A DNA stretch of 64,000 nt from Methylibium rhizosphaerae (lineage in GTDB: Bacteria; Pseudomonadota; Gammaproteobacteria; Burkholderiales; Burkholderiaceae_C). The notes beneath the pieces are model-generated. The model ran no database searches. It was not told where the DNA came from and was given only the letters and a program-made list of their open reading frames with translations. This document shows positions 1 through 9,325 of the stretch, piece after piece. Position 1 is the stretch's first letter. Every line of letters starts with the position of its first letter. The position numbers and the translations under genes are program-made. The stretch lies in contig NZ_SWAR01000034.1 in NCBI RefSeq assembly GCF_006386545.1, positions 1-64,000 on the forward strand, given 5' to 3'.

Positions 1-840
1 TCGATCACGATGGTGGTGTATGCGGTGGCGGCCGATGCGTCGATCATCCGCATCTTCCTGGCCGGCTTCCTGCCCGGCCTCCTGCTGATGCTGCTGTTCT
101 CCGGCTACATCGCCTGGTGGAGCCTCGCGAATCCGCAGCGCGTGCCGCCTGCCGAGGCACCCACCAGCCTGGCCGAGAAGCTGCGCCGCTCGGGCAGCCT
201 CATTCCCTGCGGCCTGCTGATCGTGTTCATCGTGTGGGTGCTGGTGGCCGGCTGGGCCACCGCCACCGAATGCGCCGCCTATGGCGTGCTCGGCTCGCTG
301 CTCATCGCGGCCGCCAGCCGCAACCTCACCTGGCGCAACTTCTGGGAAGGCCTGCAGAGCGCAACCCGGGTGAGCTGCATGATCATGTTCATCCTCGCGG
401 GGGCGGCCTTCCTCACCAAGACCATGGCCTTCACCGGCATCCCGCGCGAGCTGGCCGAGTGGGTCGACAGCCTGCAGCTGAGCCCCTATGCGCTGATCGC
501 CGCACTGGTGCTGGTGTACCTCGTGCTCGGCACCGCGCTCGACGGCATCAGCATGATCGTGCTCACCTCGGCGGTGGTGCTGCCGATGATCCAGAAGGCG
601 GGCTTCGACCTCATCTGGTTCGGCATCTTCATCGTGCTGCTGGTCGAGATCGCCGAGGTCACGCCGCCGGTGGGCTTCAATCTGTTCGTGCTGCAGAACA
701 TGACCGGCAAGGACAGCAACACCATTGCCCGTGCCGCCGTCCCCTTCTTCCTGTGCCTGGTGGTCTGCATCGCGCTCATCACGCTGTTCCCGGGCATCGT
801 GACCTGGCTGCCCGACGCGGTGATGGGCCGCGAGCGCTGA
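1..840 (+). CDS. dctM: TRAP transporter large permease (DctM family), 5' end missing
   Basis: This is the membrane permease of a tripartite ATP-independent periplasmic transporter, which imports organic acids with a Na+ or H+ gradient. The reading frame is open from base 1 and ends at TGA 838-840, leaving about 279 residues; the family is usually about 425-450 residues, so roughly the first third lies outside the window. Several long hydrophobic segments are visible, and the C-terminal signature EVTPPVGFNLFV is typical of DctM. The partner small permease (DctQ) and binding protein (DctP) would be expected upstream. The substrate cannot be told from this fragment. Confidence 0.9.
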   Translation, partial: SITMVVYAVAADASIIRIFLAGFLPGLLLMLLFSGYIAWWSLANPQRVPPAEAPTSLAEKLRRSGSLIPCGLLIVFIVWVLVAGWATATECAAYGVLGSLLIAAASRNLTWRNFWEGLQSATRVSCMIMFILAGAAFLTKTMAFTGIPRELAEWVDSLQLSPYALIAALVLVYLVLGTALDGISMIVLTSAVVLPMIQKAGFDLIWFGIFIVLLVEIAEVTPPVGFNLFVLQNMTGKDSNTIARAAVPFFLCLVVCIALITLFPGIVTWLPDAVMGRER

Positions 841-844
841 GAAG

Positions 845-861
845 GCGCCGCAAAGCGGCGC
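845..861. terminator. Hairpin after the TRAP permease gene
   Basis: Seven-base perfect arms GCGCCGC/GCGGCGC are separated by AAA, starting 5 bases after the dctM stop. There is no T-tract, so it may be a processing or Rho-associated stem, not a classical intrinsic terminator. Confidence 0.4.
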
Positions 862-940
862 TATTCAGGCCTTCGTGCCGCCCCGGCCTGCCTAGCATGC
901 AAGGTGGACGACCGACCGTCCGCCCTGCCCGAGCCAGCCC

Positions 941-3478
941 ATGTCCGACCTTTCGCCGCAGCCCCTGATGTGGACCTTCCGCAAGCCGGAAGGCGCCGAG
1001 CCCGAGAAGGCCCGGCACGCCAGCTACCGCTGGCCCACGCCGCCCTTCGCCAGCTACCCGGCCGCCCAGGAGCAGCGCATGGCCGAAGCCTGCGAGATCG
1101 AAGGCCTGAACGGCAAGCTCACCCGCGGGCGGCTCATCTTCTTCGTGCCCGACGAAGGCGTGGCCCATGTGCAGGTGCCGCCGGCCCGCACCACGCTGCC
1201 GCTGCGTTTCTCGCAGTTCCGGCAGATCACCATCACCGAGCCGCTGGAGCCCGGCGGCGGGCCCAGGGGTGGCGACCCGCATGCCGACATGCTGGGCCAT
1301 CGGCCGGTCTCGACCTTCCGGGTGCTGCTGGCGGGCGGCGGCGAGCTGGCCGGCCAGACCATCGGCCATGTCGAAGCCGATTTCGGCCTGTTCCTGTTTC
1401 CGCCGGCCGACGACGGCCTCAGCGGCCGCATCCAGCGCATGTTCGTGCCGCGCGAGAACTACACCTCGTTCGAGCTGGGCCCGCGCATCGGCGAAATGCT
1501 GGTGCAGGCGCAGGCCGCGACGCCCGAGCAGGTGGAGCAGGCGGTGGACATGCAGCAGCAGCTGCGCAGCCAGAAGCTGGGCGACATCCTGGTCACCAGG
1601 CACGTGGTCTCGCCCGAGCAGCTGCTGGCCGCCATCGAGCAGCAGAGCAGGATGCCGATGGTGCGCATCGGCGAAGCGCTGATCGCGATGGAGCTCATCA
1701 CCCAGGCGCAGCTCGACGATGCGCTGGCCGAGCAGAAGCGCGACCGCAGCGTGCCACTGGGCGAGCTGCTGGTGCGGCTCAAGCTGGTGTCGCGCAACGA
1801 CCTGCAGGCCGCGCTCGCGCGCAAGATGGGCTACCCGGTGGTGGACCTGAAGCACTTCCCCATCGAGCCGGAGGCCCTGCGCAAGGTGGTGTATGCCATG
1901 GCCGCCCGCCTGAAGGTGCTGCCGCTGCTCGTGCGCGACGGCTCGCTGGTGGTGGCCATGGAAGACCCGGGCGCGCGGGTCACCATCGACGAGCTGGAGT
2001 TCGCCTCGCAGATGAAGATCGTGCCGGTGCTCGCCAGGCACGGCAGCATCGACGAGGCGGTGCGCGGCGCCTACGAGAAGATCGGCGCCGACGTCTCGGG
2101 CCGCTTCAACCTCAACCTCGCCGCGCCCATCGAGTTCACCCCGGTGGACAGCAACGAGCTGGTGGCCTCGCTCGAGAAGGAAAACGAGGCCAACTCGGTC
2201 CAGCTCGAGGAAGACCGGCAGATCGAGCAGAGCGACAACTCGCTGGTGCGGCTCATCAACCAGATGATCATCGAGGCCCACACCCAGGGCGTCTCGGACA
2301 TCCACATCGAGAGCTACCCGGGCCGCGACAAGATGAAGATCCGCTTCCGCAAGGACGGCATCCTGCGCCCCCACCTCGAGCTGCCGCACAACTACCGCAG
2401 CGCCGCCATCGCGCGGGTCAAGATCATGGCCGACCTCGACATCTCCGAGCGTCGCAAGCCGCAGGACGGCAAGATCAACTTCGCCAAGATCTCGCCGCAG
2501 CACAAGATCGAGCTGCGGGTGGCCACCATTCCCACCGCCAACGGCCTGGAAGACGTGGTGATGCGCATCCTGGCCTCGGCCAAGCCGCTGCCGATGGACA
2601 AGCTGGGCCTGTCGCCCTACAACCTCGCGAACCTGAAGCAGGCGATGGAGCGGCCCTACGGCATGGTGCTGTGTGTCGGCCCCACCGGCTCGGGCAAGAC
2701 CACCACGCTGCATTCGGCGCTCAGCCACATCAACGTGCCCGAACGCAAGATCTGGACGGCCGAAGACCCGGTGGAAATCACCCAGCCGGGGCTGCGCCAA
2801 GTGCAGGTGAACGCCAAGATCGACTGGACCTTCGCCAAGGCGCTGCGAGCCTTCCTGCGCGCCGACCCGGACGTGATCATGGTCGGCGAGATGCGCGACC
2901 AGGAAACCGCCAGCATGGGCATCGAAGCCTCGCTCACCGGCCACCTGGTGCTTTCGACGCTGCACACCAACAGCGCGCCCGAGACGGTGACACGCCTGCT
3001 CGACATGGGCATGGACCCCTTCAACTTCGCCGACTCGCTGCTGGTGGTGCTCGCGCAGCGCCTGGTGCGCCGGCTGTGCAGCCACTGCACTGTCGCCCGC
3101 GAGGCCACGACCGACGAGGTCGACGAACTGATGGCCGACTGGCTGCATGTGTGCCCCCCCGGCGACGCGCGCTTCTCGCGCGACGCGGTGATGAAGGAAT
3201 GGCTCGAGCGCTTCGGCCGCGACGGCAGGCTGATGCACTTCCACGGGCCGGGCTGCGAGAAGTGCGGCCACACCGGCCACAAGGGTCGCGCCGGCCTGCA
3301 TGAGCTGATGGCCATCAGCCGCGAGCTGCGGCGCCTCATCCAGACCGGCGCACGCGCCGAGGAGCTGCAGCAGACGGCCCTGCGCGAAGGCATGCGCACG
3401 CTGCGGCAGGACGGCATCGAGAAGGTGCTGATGGGCGTGACGAGCATCGAAGAGGTGCGGGCGACCAGCAACGTGTAG
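941..3478 (+). CDS. GspE/PilB-type secretion or pilus assembly ATPase
   Basis: A hexameric cytoplasmic ATPase that would power a type II secretion or type IV pilus machine. The protein is 845 aa, longer than most GspE/PilB proteins (about 560-600). Residues 1-170 form an unassigned N-terminal domain. They are followed by repeated helical modules resembling MshEN domains (pattern GExL..LvsxxQLxxAL), then the ATPase core. The core has Walker [11 protein letters not shown] (about 580-589), an Asp box ([13 protein letters not shown]), Walker B with [14 protein letters not shown] (about 645) and a His box ([16 protein letters not shown]). A zinc-binding tetracysteine module (LCSHC ... GCEKC, about 712-775) has a long spacer between its two pairs. 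No inner-membrane platform, pseudopilin or secretin gene is adjacent, so the machine it serves is unknown. Confidence 0.88.
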   Translation: MSDLSPQPLMWTFRKPEGAEPEKARHASYRWPTPPFASYPAAQEQRMAEACEIEGLNGKLTRGRLIFFVPDEGVAHVQVPPARTTLPLRFSQFRQITITEPLEPGGGPRGGDPHADMLGHRPVSTFRVLLAGGGELAGQTIGHVEADFGLFLFPPADDGLSGRIQRMFVPRENYTSFELGPRIGEMLVQAQAATPEQVEQAVDMQQQLRSQKLGDILVTRHVVSPEQLLAAIEQQSRMPMVRIGEALIAMELITQAQLDDALAEQKRDRSVPLGELLVRLKLVSRNDLQAALARKMGYPVVDLKHFPIEPEALRKVVYAMAARLKVLPLLVRDGSLVVAMEDPGARVTIDELEFASQMKIVPVLARHGSIDEAVRGAYEKIGADVSGRFNLNLAAPIEFTPVDSNELVASLEKENEANSVQLEEDRQIEQSDNSLVRLINQMIIEAHTQGVSDIHIESYPGRDKMKIRFRKDGILRPHLELPHNYRSAAIARVKIMADLDISERRKPQDGKINFAKISPQHKIELRVATIPTANGLEDVVMRILASAKPLPMDKLGLSPYNLANLKQAMERPYGMVLCVGPTGSGKTTTLHSALSHINVPERKIWTAEDPVEITQPGLRQVQVNAKIDWTFAKALRAFLRADPDVIMVGEMRDQETASMGIEASLTGHLVLSTLHTNSAPETVTRLLDMGMDPFNFADSLLVVLAQRLVRRLCSHCTVAREATTDEVDELMADWLHVCPPGDARFSRDAVMKEWLERFGRDGRLMHFHGPGCEKCGHTGHKGRAGLHELMAISRELRRLIQTGARAEELQQTALREGMRTLRQDGIEKVLMGVTSIEEVRATSNV

Positions 3479-3483
3479 CCTGT

Positions 3484-3513
3484 GCGGCGTCACGCGGCGT
3501 CACGCGGCGTTCG
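3484..3513. repeat. Three tandem 10-bp repeats
   Basis: Two exact copies of GCGGCGTCAC followed by GCGGCGTTCG, between the ATPase gene and ugd. No function is evident; slippage of a GC-rich decamer is the simplest reading. Confidence 0.6.
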
Positions 3514-3530
3514 CGGCGCTGTCATGCCGC

Positions 3531-3566
3531 CTTCATGGCCCGCCCTTACCTTGGCGGGCCATGAAG
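3531..3566 (+). promoter_or_regulatory. Long hairpin sequestering the ugd start codon
   Basis: A perfect 14-bp inverted repeat (arms 3531-3544 and 3553-3566) with the 8-base loop CTTACCTT. The right arm contains ugd codons 1 and 2 (ATG AAG), so the folded mRNA would bury the start codon. No clear Shine-Dalgarno sequence precedes the ATG. It may control translation, or as DNA it may be a dyad bound by a regulator. Confidence 0.6.
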
Positions 3567-4922
3567 ATCACCGTCTTCGGCGCAGGCTACGTGGGGCTGG
3601 TGACGGGCGCCTGCCTGTCCGAGATGGGCAACCATGTGGTGTGCCTCGACGTGGATCCCCGGCGCGTGGCCCTGCTGCAAGGCGGCGGACTGCCGATCCA
3701 CGAGCCCGGCCTGCAGGAGATCGTGTCGCGCAACATGGCCGGCGGGCGGCTGCAGTTCACCACTGGTGTGGAACATGCGGTGGGCCACGGAACCCTGCAG
3801 TTCATCGCGGTGGGCACGCCGCCCTGCGAGGACGGCTCGGCCGACCTGGGCCAGGTGCTGGCGGCGGCGGCCCAGATCGGCCGGCACATGACCGACTACA
3901 AGGTCGTGATCGACAAGAGCACCGTGCCGGTGGGCACCGGCGACCAGGTGCGCTCGGTGGTGCGCGCAGAACTGCAGCGCCGGGGCCTGCAGGTGGATTT
4001 CGCGGTGGTCTCCAACCCGGAGTTCCTGAAGGAAGGCGCCGCCGTGTCCGACTTCATGCGGCCCGACCGCGTCGTGGTGGGCGGCGACGACGAGCGCGCG
4101 CTGCTGCTGATGCGCGCGCTGTATGCGCCCTTCGTGCGCAACCGCGACCGCATGCTGATGATGGACCTGCGCAGCGCGGAGTTCACCAAGTACGCCGCCA
4201 ACGCGATGCTGGCCACGCGCATCAGCTTCATGAACGAGCTGTCGCACCTGGCCGAGCGGCTGGGTGCGGACATCGAGGCGGTGCGCCTGGGCATCGGCTC
4301 CGACCCGCGCATCGGCTCGCACTTCCTGTATGCCGGCTGCGGCTGGGGCGGCTCGTGTTTCCCCAAGGACCTGCAGGCCCTGATGGCCACCGCCCGCGAG
4401 GCCGGTGCCCCGCTCTCGCTGCTGCGCGAGGTGGAGGCCATCAATGCCCGGCAGCGGCTGGTGCTGGCCGACAAGATCGTCGAGCGGCTGGGCCCGGACC
4501 TGGGCGGCCTGACCTTCGCGGTGTGGGGCCTGGCCTTCAAGCCCAACACCGACGACATGCGCGAGGCCCCCAGCCGCACGCTGATCGCCGAGCTGGCCCG
4601 TCGCGGCGCCCGTGTGCAGACCTATGACCCGGTGGCCATGAAGGAGGCACAACGCGTGCTCGACGGCACGCCGCGGCTCGCCTTCTGCGAGTCGGCCCAT
4701 GCCGCACTGCACGGCGCGCAGGCGCTGGTGATCGTCACCGAATGGAAGGAATTCCGCACGCCGGACTTCGACGGCATCCGCGCGGCGCTGCAGCAACCGC
4801 TGGTGTTCGACGGCCGCAACCTCTACGAACCGGAACTGATGCGCAGCCTCGGCTTCGAATACCACTGCATCGGGCGCCCTGGCGTGGCACCGGGCGCCTG
4901 CGAGCTGCTGAGGGCGGCGTAG
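3561..4922 (+). CDS. ugd: UDP-glucose 6-dehydrogenase
   Basis: Oxidises UDP-glucose to UDP-glucuronate with two NAD+, supplying glucuronate for polysaccharides, lipid A modification or glycolipids. The 453-aa protein has full family length. The N-terminal Rossmann motif GAGYVGL is at residues 8-14, and the catalytic Cys266 lies in GGSCFPKDL. The C-terminal UDP-binding domain contains [18 protein letters not shown]. The start at 3561 sits inside a strong hairpin. The flanking genes are unrelated, so no polysaccharide operon is apparent here. UDP-glucuronate could also feed the glycosyltransferase at 39792-40841, but that is speculation. Confidence 0.95.
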   Translation: MKITVFGAGYVGLVTGACLSEMGNHVVCLDVDPRRVALLQGGGLPIHEPGLQEIVSRNMAGGRLQFTTGVEHAVGHGTLQFIAVGTPPCEDGSADLGQVLAAAAQIGRHMTDYKVVIDKSTVPVGTGDQVRSVVRAELQRRGLQVDFAVVSNPEFLKEGAAVSDFMRPDRVVVGGDDERALLLMRALYAPFVRNRDRMLMMDLRSAEFTKYAANAMLATRISFMNELSHLAERLGADIEAVRLGIGSDPRIGSHFLYAGCGWGGSCFPKDLQALMATAREAGAPLSLLREVEAINARQRLVLADKIVERLGPDLGGLTFAVWGLAFKPNTDDMREAPSRTLIAELARRGARVQTYDPVAMKEAQRVLDGTPRLAFCESAHAALHGAQALVIVTEWKEFRTPDFDGIRAALQQPLVFDGRNLYEPELMRSLGFEYHCIGRPGVAPGACELLRAA

Positions 4923-5013
4923 GCGCTCCCGGCAGGCTGCTAGGGTCAACCACCCTGCGCTGCCGCAGCGATTGGCCTAGCATGGCCGGATCGTCCACGG
5001 CACAAGGCAGCAC

Positions 5014-6888
5014 ATGGCCATGAGTCCGAGACATTCCGTAGCAGCCCGGCGCGGCGATCTGGTCGCGCCGCTGGCGGCGTCCATGCTGCCGCGCGATCCT
5101 GCCCACCTGCAGCGCATCGAAGCGTCGCACCTGCGCTGCACCACCCAGGGCCTGAGCCGCATCGAGTCGCTCGACCTCGCCCGGCTGCCGCGCGCCGACC
5201 TGGCGACGGCGCGCGAGCGCAACCAGCGGCTGTTCACCCACGCGGCGCCGGTGATGGACCTGCTGCTCGAGCAGATCGTCAACACGCAGAGCATGGTGGT
5301 GCTCACCGATGCGCGCGGCACCATCCTGCATGCGGTGGGCGACGACGACTTCCTCGAGCGGGCAGCGAAGGTGGCGCTGGCGCCCGGCGTGAACTGGTCG
5401 GAGCCGTCGAAGGGCACCAACGCGATCGGCACCGCGCTGGTCGACGAGCTGCCCACCCTCGTGCATGCCGACGAGCACTACCTGCATGCCAACCACTTCC
5501 TCACCTGCTCGGCCACGCCCATCGTCGATCCGCGCGGCCATGTGCTGGGCGTGCTCGACGTGACCGGCGACCACCGCTCCTACCACCGCCACACCATGGG
5601 GCTGGTCAAGATGTCGGCCCGCATGATCGAGAACCACTGGCTGGCCGACGACTTTCGCCACGTGCTGCGCCTGCACTTCCACACCCGGCCCGAATACCTG
5701 GGCACGCTGATGGAAGGCATCGTCGCGGTGGGCGACGACGGCCGCTGCCTGGGGGCCAACCGCAGCGCCCAGGAGCTGCTGCAGCTGTCGGCGCTGGCAC
5801 TGCGCATGCACCCCATCCAGGCGCTGTTCGGCGTTTCGGTGGGCGAGGCGATCGACTTGGCCCGCCGGCCCCTGCCGGTGCCGATGACCATCACCCGGCC
5901 GGGCGGCACGGTGCTGCATGTGCAGAGCCACTACGGCCGGCCTGCGCAGCGCGAAGCGGCGTTGCCGGCAGCGCCGCCGCCGGCAGCGGCCAGCCTGGCG
6001 CCGGCCGGCCCCGCGCCGCTCGGCCTCGACGACTTCGACACCGGCGATGCCCGCATGCACACCGTCGTGCACCAGCTCAAGCTGCTGCTCGACAGCACGG
6101 CGGTGCCCCTGCTCTTCTGCGGCGAGACCGGTACCGGCAAGGAGTGGCTGGCCCATGCGGTGCACCATGCCTCGCGCCGCCGGAGCCAGCCCTGGCAGGT
6201 GCTGCGCTGCGCCGCCCTGCCGCCCGGGCAGCTCGAGGCCGTGTTGCAGGCGGCGCTGTCGCGCACCGAAGGCGGCAGCCTGCTGCTCGACGACATCGAG
6301 GCGTTGCCGCTGCCGTTGCAGGGGCGGGTGGTCCACGGCATCGCGTCGGACCCCGGCCGGGCGGTGTTCGCCACCACCCGCTGTGATCTGCATGCGCTGG
6401 TGCGCGAAGGCCGGTTCCGCGACGACTTGCTGTTCCGGGTCGAAGGCCTTGCCCTGCAGCTGCCGCCGCTGCGCCGGCGCACCGACATCGTCGCCCTGGC
6501 CGGCGCAGTCCTCGCCAGGGTGTGCGGCGAAAGTCGGGCGCCGGCGATCAGCCCCGCGTTGCAGGACGTGCTGAAGCGGCTGGCCTGGCCGGGCAACCTG
6601 CACCAGCTTGTCCATGCGCTGCAGGTGGCGGTGCAGCTGGCCGGTGATGCGCCCGTGCTGCTGCCCGAACACCTGCCGCCTTCTCTGCTGCAAGAGGCGG
6701 AACCAGCGCCGCAGCAGGCGCTGCGCACAGGGGCGGCGGCCACCTTGCATGACGTCGAGATGGCCAGCGTGCATGCAGCGCTCGAACAGGCGCAGGGCAA
6801 CGTGTCGGAAGCAGCACGCCGCCTGGGCGTGAGCCGCAACACCATCTACCGCAAGCTGCGGGGCACCGCTAGGCCGCGCAGGACCTGA
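5014..6888 (+). CDS. AcoR-like AAA+/Fis transcriptional regulator lacking the GAFTGA loop
   Basis: A 624-aa regulator with the AcoR layout. An N-terminal GAF-type sensor (about 60-230, including WSEPSKGTNAIGTAL) is followed by a PAS-like linker and an AAA+ domain (about 345-545). A Fis-type helix-turn-helix (GNVSEAARRLGVSRNTIYRKL) forms the C-terminus. Walker A is GETGTGKE (about 370) and Walker B is LLLDDIE (about 423-429). Between the CAALP motif and Walker B the usual stretch ELFGY...GAFTGA is absent, so the loop that contacts sigma-54 is missing. By family knowledge it should not activate sigma-54 holoenzyme; it may act as a sigma-70 regulator or repressor. Its 3' end overlaps the converging senA-like gene by 20 bp. 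The inducer is unknown. Confidence 0.85.
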   Translation: MAMSPRHSVAARRGDLVAPLAASMLPRDPAHLQRIEASHLRCTTQGLSRIESLDLARLPRADLATARERNQRLFTHAAPVMDLLLEQIVNTQSMVVLTDARGTILHAVGDDDFLERAAKVALAPGVNWSEPSKGTNAIGTALVDELPTLVHADEHYLHANHFLTCSATPIVDPRGHVLGVLDVTGDHRSYHRHTMGLVKMSARMIENHWLADDFRHVLRLHFHTRPEYLGTLMEGIVAVGDDGRCLGANRSAQELLQLSALALRMHPIQALFGVSVGEAIDLARRPLPVPMTITRPGGTVLHVQSHYGRPAQREAALPAAPPPAAASLAPAGPAPLGLDDFDTGDARMHTVVHQLKLLLDSTAVPLLFCGETGTGKEWLAHAVHHASRRRSQPWQVLRCAALPPGQLEAVLQAALSRTEGGSLLLDDIEALPLPLQGRVVHGIASDPGRAVFATTRCDLHALVREGRFRDDLLFRVEGLALQLPPLRRRTDIVALAGAVLARVCGESRAPAISPALQDVLKRLAWPGNLHQLVHALQVAVQLAGDAPVLLPEHLPPSLLQEAEPAPQQALRTGAAATLHDVEMASVHAALEQAQGNVSEAARRLGVSRNTIYRKLRGTARPRRT

Positions 6889-8092
6889 AGCCGCAGAACA
6901 GGTCGTCGCGCACCAGGGGCGCACTGGCGCGGTGGCGCGGGTGCTTGAGCCGCCCGCGTGTCGCGAAGGAGGCGCCACGCAACGCCTGGTGCGTGCCGAA
7001 CTGCGGCGCCTGCAGGCGCCAGGGCGCCACGGCGAAACCCGCGTAGGCCCGGTAGGGCGTGGCCGTCCATTCCCACACCTCGCCCCATCGGAAACCGCGG
7101 CTGGCCAGCGTGCTGGCGGCGAGCTCCCATTCCACCTCGGTCGGCAGGCGTCGCCCGGCCCAGCGGCACCAGGCCTGTGCCTCGTGGGCGCTCACATGCA
7201 GCACCGGCTGCTCGAGCGGCACGCGCGCCAGCCGGCCGAAACGGTGCGCCATCACGCCCTGGCGCAGCTGCTCCACATGGCGGGGGCAGCGCCGCGCCTC
7301 GGCCTCTATCCAGTCCCAGCCCTCGCCGGTCCACCAGCGGCGCTCGTCGTAGCCGCCGTCCTCGACGAACTCGGCATATTGCGCCCAGCACACCGGCTGC
7401 GCATCGATCTCGAACTCCGGCACGGCCACCTCGTGGGCCGGCTGCTCATGGTCGAAGGCGAAGCCGCCGGGCCCGGTGCCGAGCTGCCAGCGCCGCGCCG
7501 GCACGCTCAGGGCGTCGCGCAGCGGCACCGCCTGCGGCGCCGGCGGCACCGGCACCGCGAAGCCGAGCGTCTGGGCCATGCGCACAAGCGCCTCGCCGAC
7601 GCCGTCTTCATAGAGCACGGCGAGCCGGTAGAAGTAGAGGGTGTCATCGCCGTCCTCGGTGCCGGCCAGCAGGTCGAGCGTGGTCTCGAGCGTGTCGACC
7701 AGGTAGTGGCGGGTCGCCTCGAGGTCGGGCAGGTCGAGGTCCCAGCGCCGGATGGGCAGCGCCGAACGCGGGTCGTACCAGCGGTCGGCCGAGGACTCGA
7801 TGGAGGCGAGCTTGGGCCGCGAGGGATCGCAGGCAGCGCCGCGATGGCGCTCCACGTTGCGCGCGATCCAGAACTCCTGGAACCAGCCCAGGTGGCCCAG
7901 CAGCCACAGCGGCGGCTCCAGCTCGGGCCGCTTGGGCACCACGAAGCCGCGCTCCGCCAGCGCCGCTTCGTAGGCCGCGAACAGGCGCAACGTATGATTG
8001 CGCGCGTCCATCAAGGCCAGCGACAACAGCTCGCGCCCTGCCGTGCGTATGGCCGGCGTGTCAACGGCTGCAGCGGTGTCGAGGGCAAACAT
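6869..8092 (-). CDS. senA: SenA/EgtB-family nonheme iron enzyme, probable selenoneine synthase
   Basis: The protein is 407 aa when started at ATG 8092. An N-terminal DinB_2 domain has candidate iron-binding His residues (H33 and H67, in WLLGHLGWFQEFW). It is followed by an FGE/SUMF1-type domain (about 190-407) with LPTEVEWELAAS and GEVWEWTATPY. EgtB enzymes join hercynine to a cysteine-derived thiol by sulfoxidative C-S bond formation; SenA does the equivalent with a selenosugar. Direct divergence from selD (40 bp between starts), with no egtC or egtD beside it, favours SenA. No SenB glycosyltransferase is adjacent. An ordinary ergothioneine EgtB is the main alternative. Confidence 0.72.
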   Translation of the reverse strand: MFALDTAAAVDTPAIRTAGRELLSLALMDARNHTLRLFAAYEAALAERGFVVPKRPELEPPLWLLGHLGWFQEFWIARNVERHRGAACDPSRPKLASIESSADRWYDPRSALPIRRWDLDLPDLEATRHYLVDTLETTLDLLAGTEDGDDTLYFYRLAVLYEDGVGEALVRMAQTLGFAVPVPPAPQAVPLRDALSVPARRWQLGTGPGGFAFDHEQPAHEVAVPEFEIDAQPVCWAQYAEFVEDGGYDERRWWTGEGWDWIEAEARRCPRHVEQLRQGVMAHRFGRLARVPLEQPVLHVSAHEAQAWCRWAGRRLPTEVEWELAASTLASRGFRWGEVWEWTATPYRAYAGFAVAPWRLQAPQFGTHQALRGASFATRGRLKHPRHRASAPLVRDDLFCGFRSCAA

Positions 8093-8132
8093 CCCGCGCA
8101 TTGTGCATCGCGCACCCCATCGCAACACCAGC

Positions 8133-9197
8133 ATGAACAGCGCCCCTACCTCCCCGGCCCTTCCTCCCCGGCTGACCTCTCTGTCGCACGGCGGCGGCTG
8201 CGGCTGCAAGATCGCACCCGGCGTGCTGTCGCAGATCCTGAAGGACACCGCCCGACTGCCCATGCCGCCCGAACTGCTGGTGGGCATCGAGACGGCCGAC
8301 GATGCGGCGGTCTACCGGCTCAACGACGAGCAGGCGCTCATCGCCACGACCGACTTCTTCATGCCCATCGTCGACGACCCGTTCGATTTCGGGCGCATCG
8401 CCGCCACCAATGCCATCTCCGACGTCTATGCGATGGGCGGGCGGCCGATCATGGCGCTGGCGCTGGTGGGCATGCCGATCAACGTGCTGCCGCACGAGAC
8501 CATCGCCCGCGTGCTGGCCGGCGGCGAAAGCGTGTGCCGCGCGGCCGGCATCCCGATCGCCGGCGGACACAGCATCGACTCGGTCGAGCCGATCTACGGG
8601 CTGGTGGCCCTGGGCCTGGTGCACCCGTCGCGGGTGAAGCGCAATGCCGATGCGGAACCCGGCGACCGGCTGGTGCTGGGCAAGCCGCTGGGCGTGGGCG
8701 TGCTGTCAGCCGCCCTGAAGAAGGAAAAGCTCGGGGCCGAGGGCTACCGGCAGATGATCGACACGACCACGCGGCTCAACACGCCGGGCATTGCGCTGGC
8801 CGAGCTGCCCGGCGTGCATGCACTGACCGACGTGACCGGCTTCGGCCTGGCCGGCCACGCGCTGGAGCTGGCGCGCGGCGCGGCCTGCACGGTGCGGATC
8901 GACTGGTCGGCGGTGCCGGTGCTCGAAGGCGTGCGTGAACTGGCAGCGCAGGGCCTGGTGACCGGCGCCTCGGGCCGCAACTGGGCGAGCTACGGCGCCG
9001 AGGTCAACCTGCCGCAGGGCTTTGCAGACGTGGAGCGTGCGCTGCTGACCGATCCGCAGACCAGCGGCGGGCTGCTGGTGTCGTGTGCGCCCGAGGCGGT
9101 GGACGAGGTGCTGGCGGCGTTTCGCCGCGACGGGTTCGAGCGGGCGGCGGTGATCGGAGAGGTGCTGGAGGGATCGGCCGGCCTCGAAGTCATCTAG
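8133..9197 (+). CDS. selD: Selenide, water dikinase (selenophosphate synthetase)
   Basis: Makes selenophosphate from selenide and ATP, the activated selenium donor for selenocysteine, selenouridine tRNA and selenosugar. From ATG 8133 the protein is 354 aa, the usual length. The catalytic N-terminal motif HGGGCGCKIAPG carries Cys23, Cys25 and Lys26, so this is the cysteine form, not a selenoprotein. Metal/ATP motifs such as TTDFFMPIVDDP and GGHSID follow. An upstream extension in frame overlaps senA and is less likely. The divergent senA-like neighbour suggests that at least part of its output goes to selenoneine, where SelD is called SenC. No selA, selB or selU is in the window. Confidence 0.95.
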   Translation: MNSAPTSPALPPRLTSLSHGGGCGCKIAPGVLSQILKDTARLPMPPELLVGIETADDAAVYRLNDEQALIATTDFFMPIVDDPFDFGRIAATNAISDVYAMGGRPIMALALVGMPINVLPHETIARVLAGGESVCRAAGIPIAGGHSIDSVEPIYGLVALGLVHPSRVKRNADAEPGDRLVLGKPLGVGVLSAALKKEKLGAEGYRQMIDTTTRLNTPGIALAELPGVHALTDVTGFGLAGHALELARGAACTVRIDWSAVPVLEGVRELAAQGLVTGASGRNWASYGAEVNLPQGFADVERALLTDPQTSGGLLVSCAPEAVDEVLAAFRRDGFERAAVIGEVLEGSAGLEVI

Positions 9198-9240
9198 ACG
9201 CAGCCTGGTGACGGCACGGCGGTCGCCTTGAGTGTCATCG

Positions 9241-9320
9241 CTTTGGGCCGCCGCGCCGGGCCGCTCCCAAGCCGGCCCGCATCCCCCCGGGGGATCGGCC
9301 GGCGTACTCGCCGGACGAGG
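9241..9320. repeat. GC-rich palindromic intergenic element between convergent selD and folE2
   Basis: The 128-bp gap holds several short dyads, including GGGCCG/CGGCCC-type stems and ATCCCCCCGGGGGAT at 9281-9295. It resembles in style the element at 14694-14760. It probably ends both converging transcripts or belongs to a dispersed intergenic repeat family. Confidence 0.4.
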
Positions 9321-9325
9321 GGCCG

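Noticed and set aside
779-3493. 904-aa minus-strand frame opposite the GspE-like gene
   Set aside because: Composition is His/Leu/Arg/Ala-rich noise typical of the antisense of GC-rich genes; the plus strand encodes a clear ATPase with all motifs.
3484-3513. Tandem decamers considered as CRISPR repeats or iterons
   Set aside because: Only three units with no spacers and no replication or cas genes nearby.
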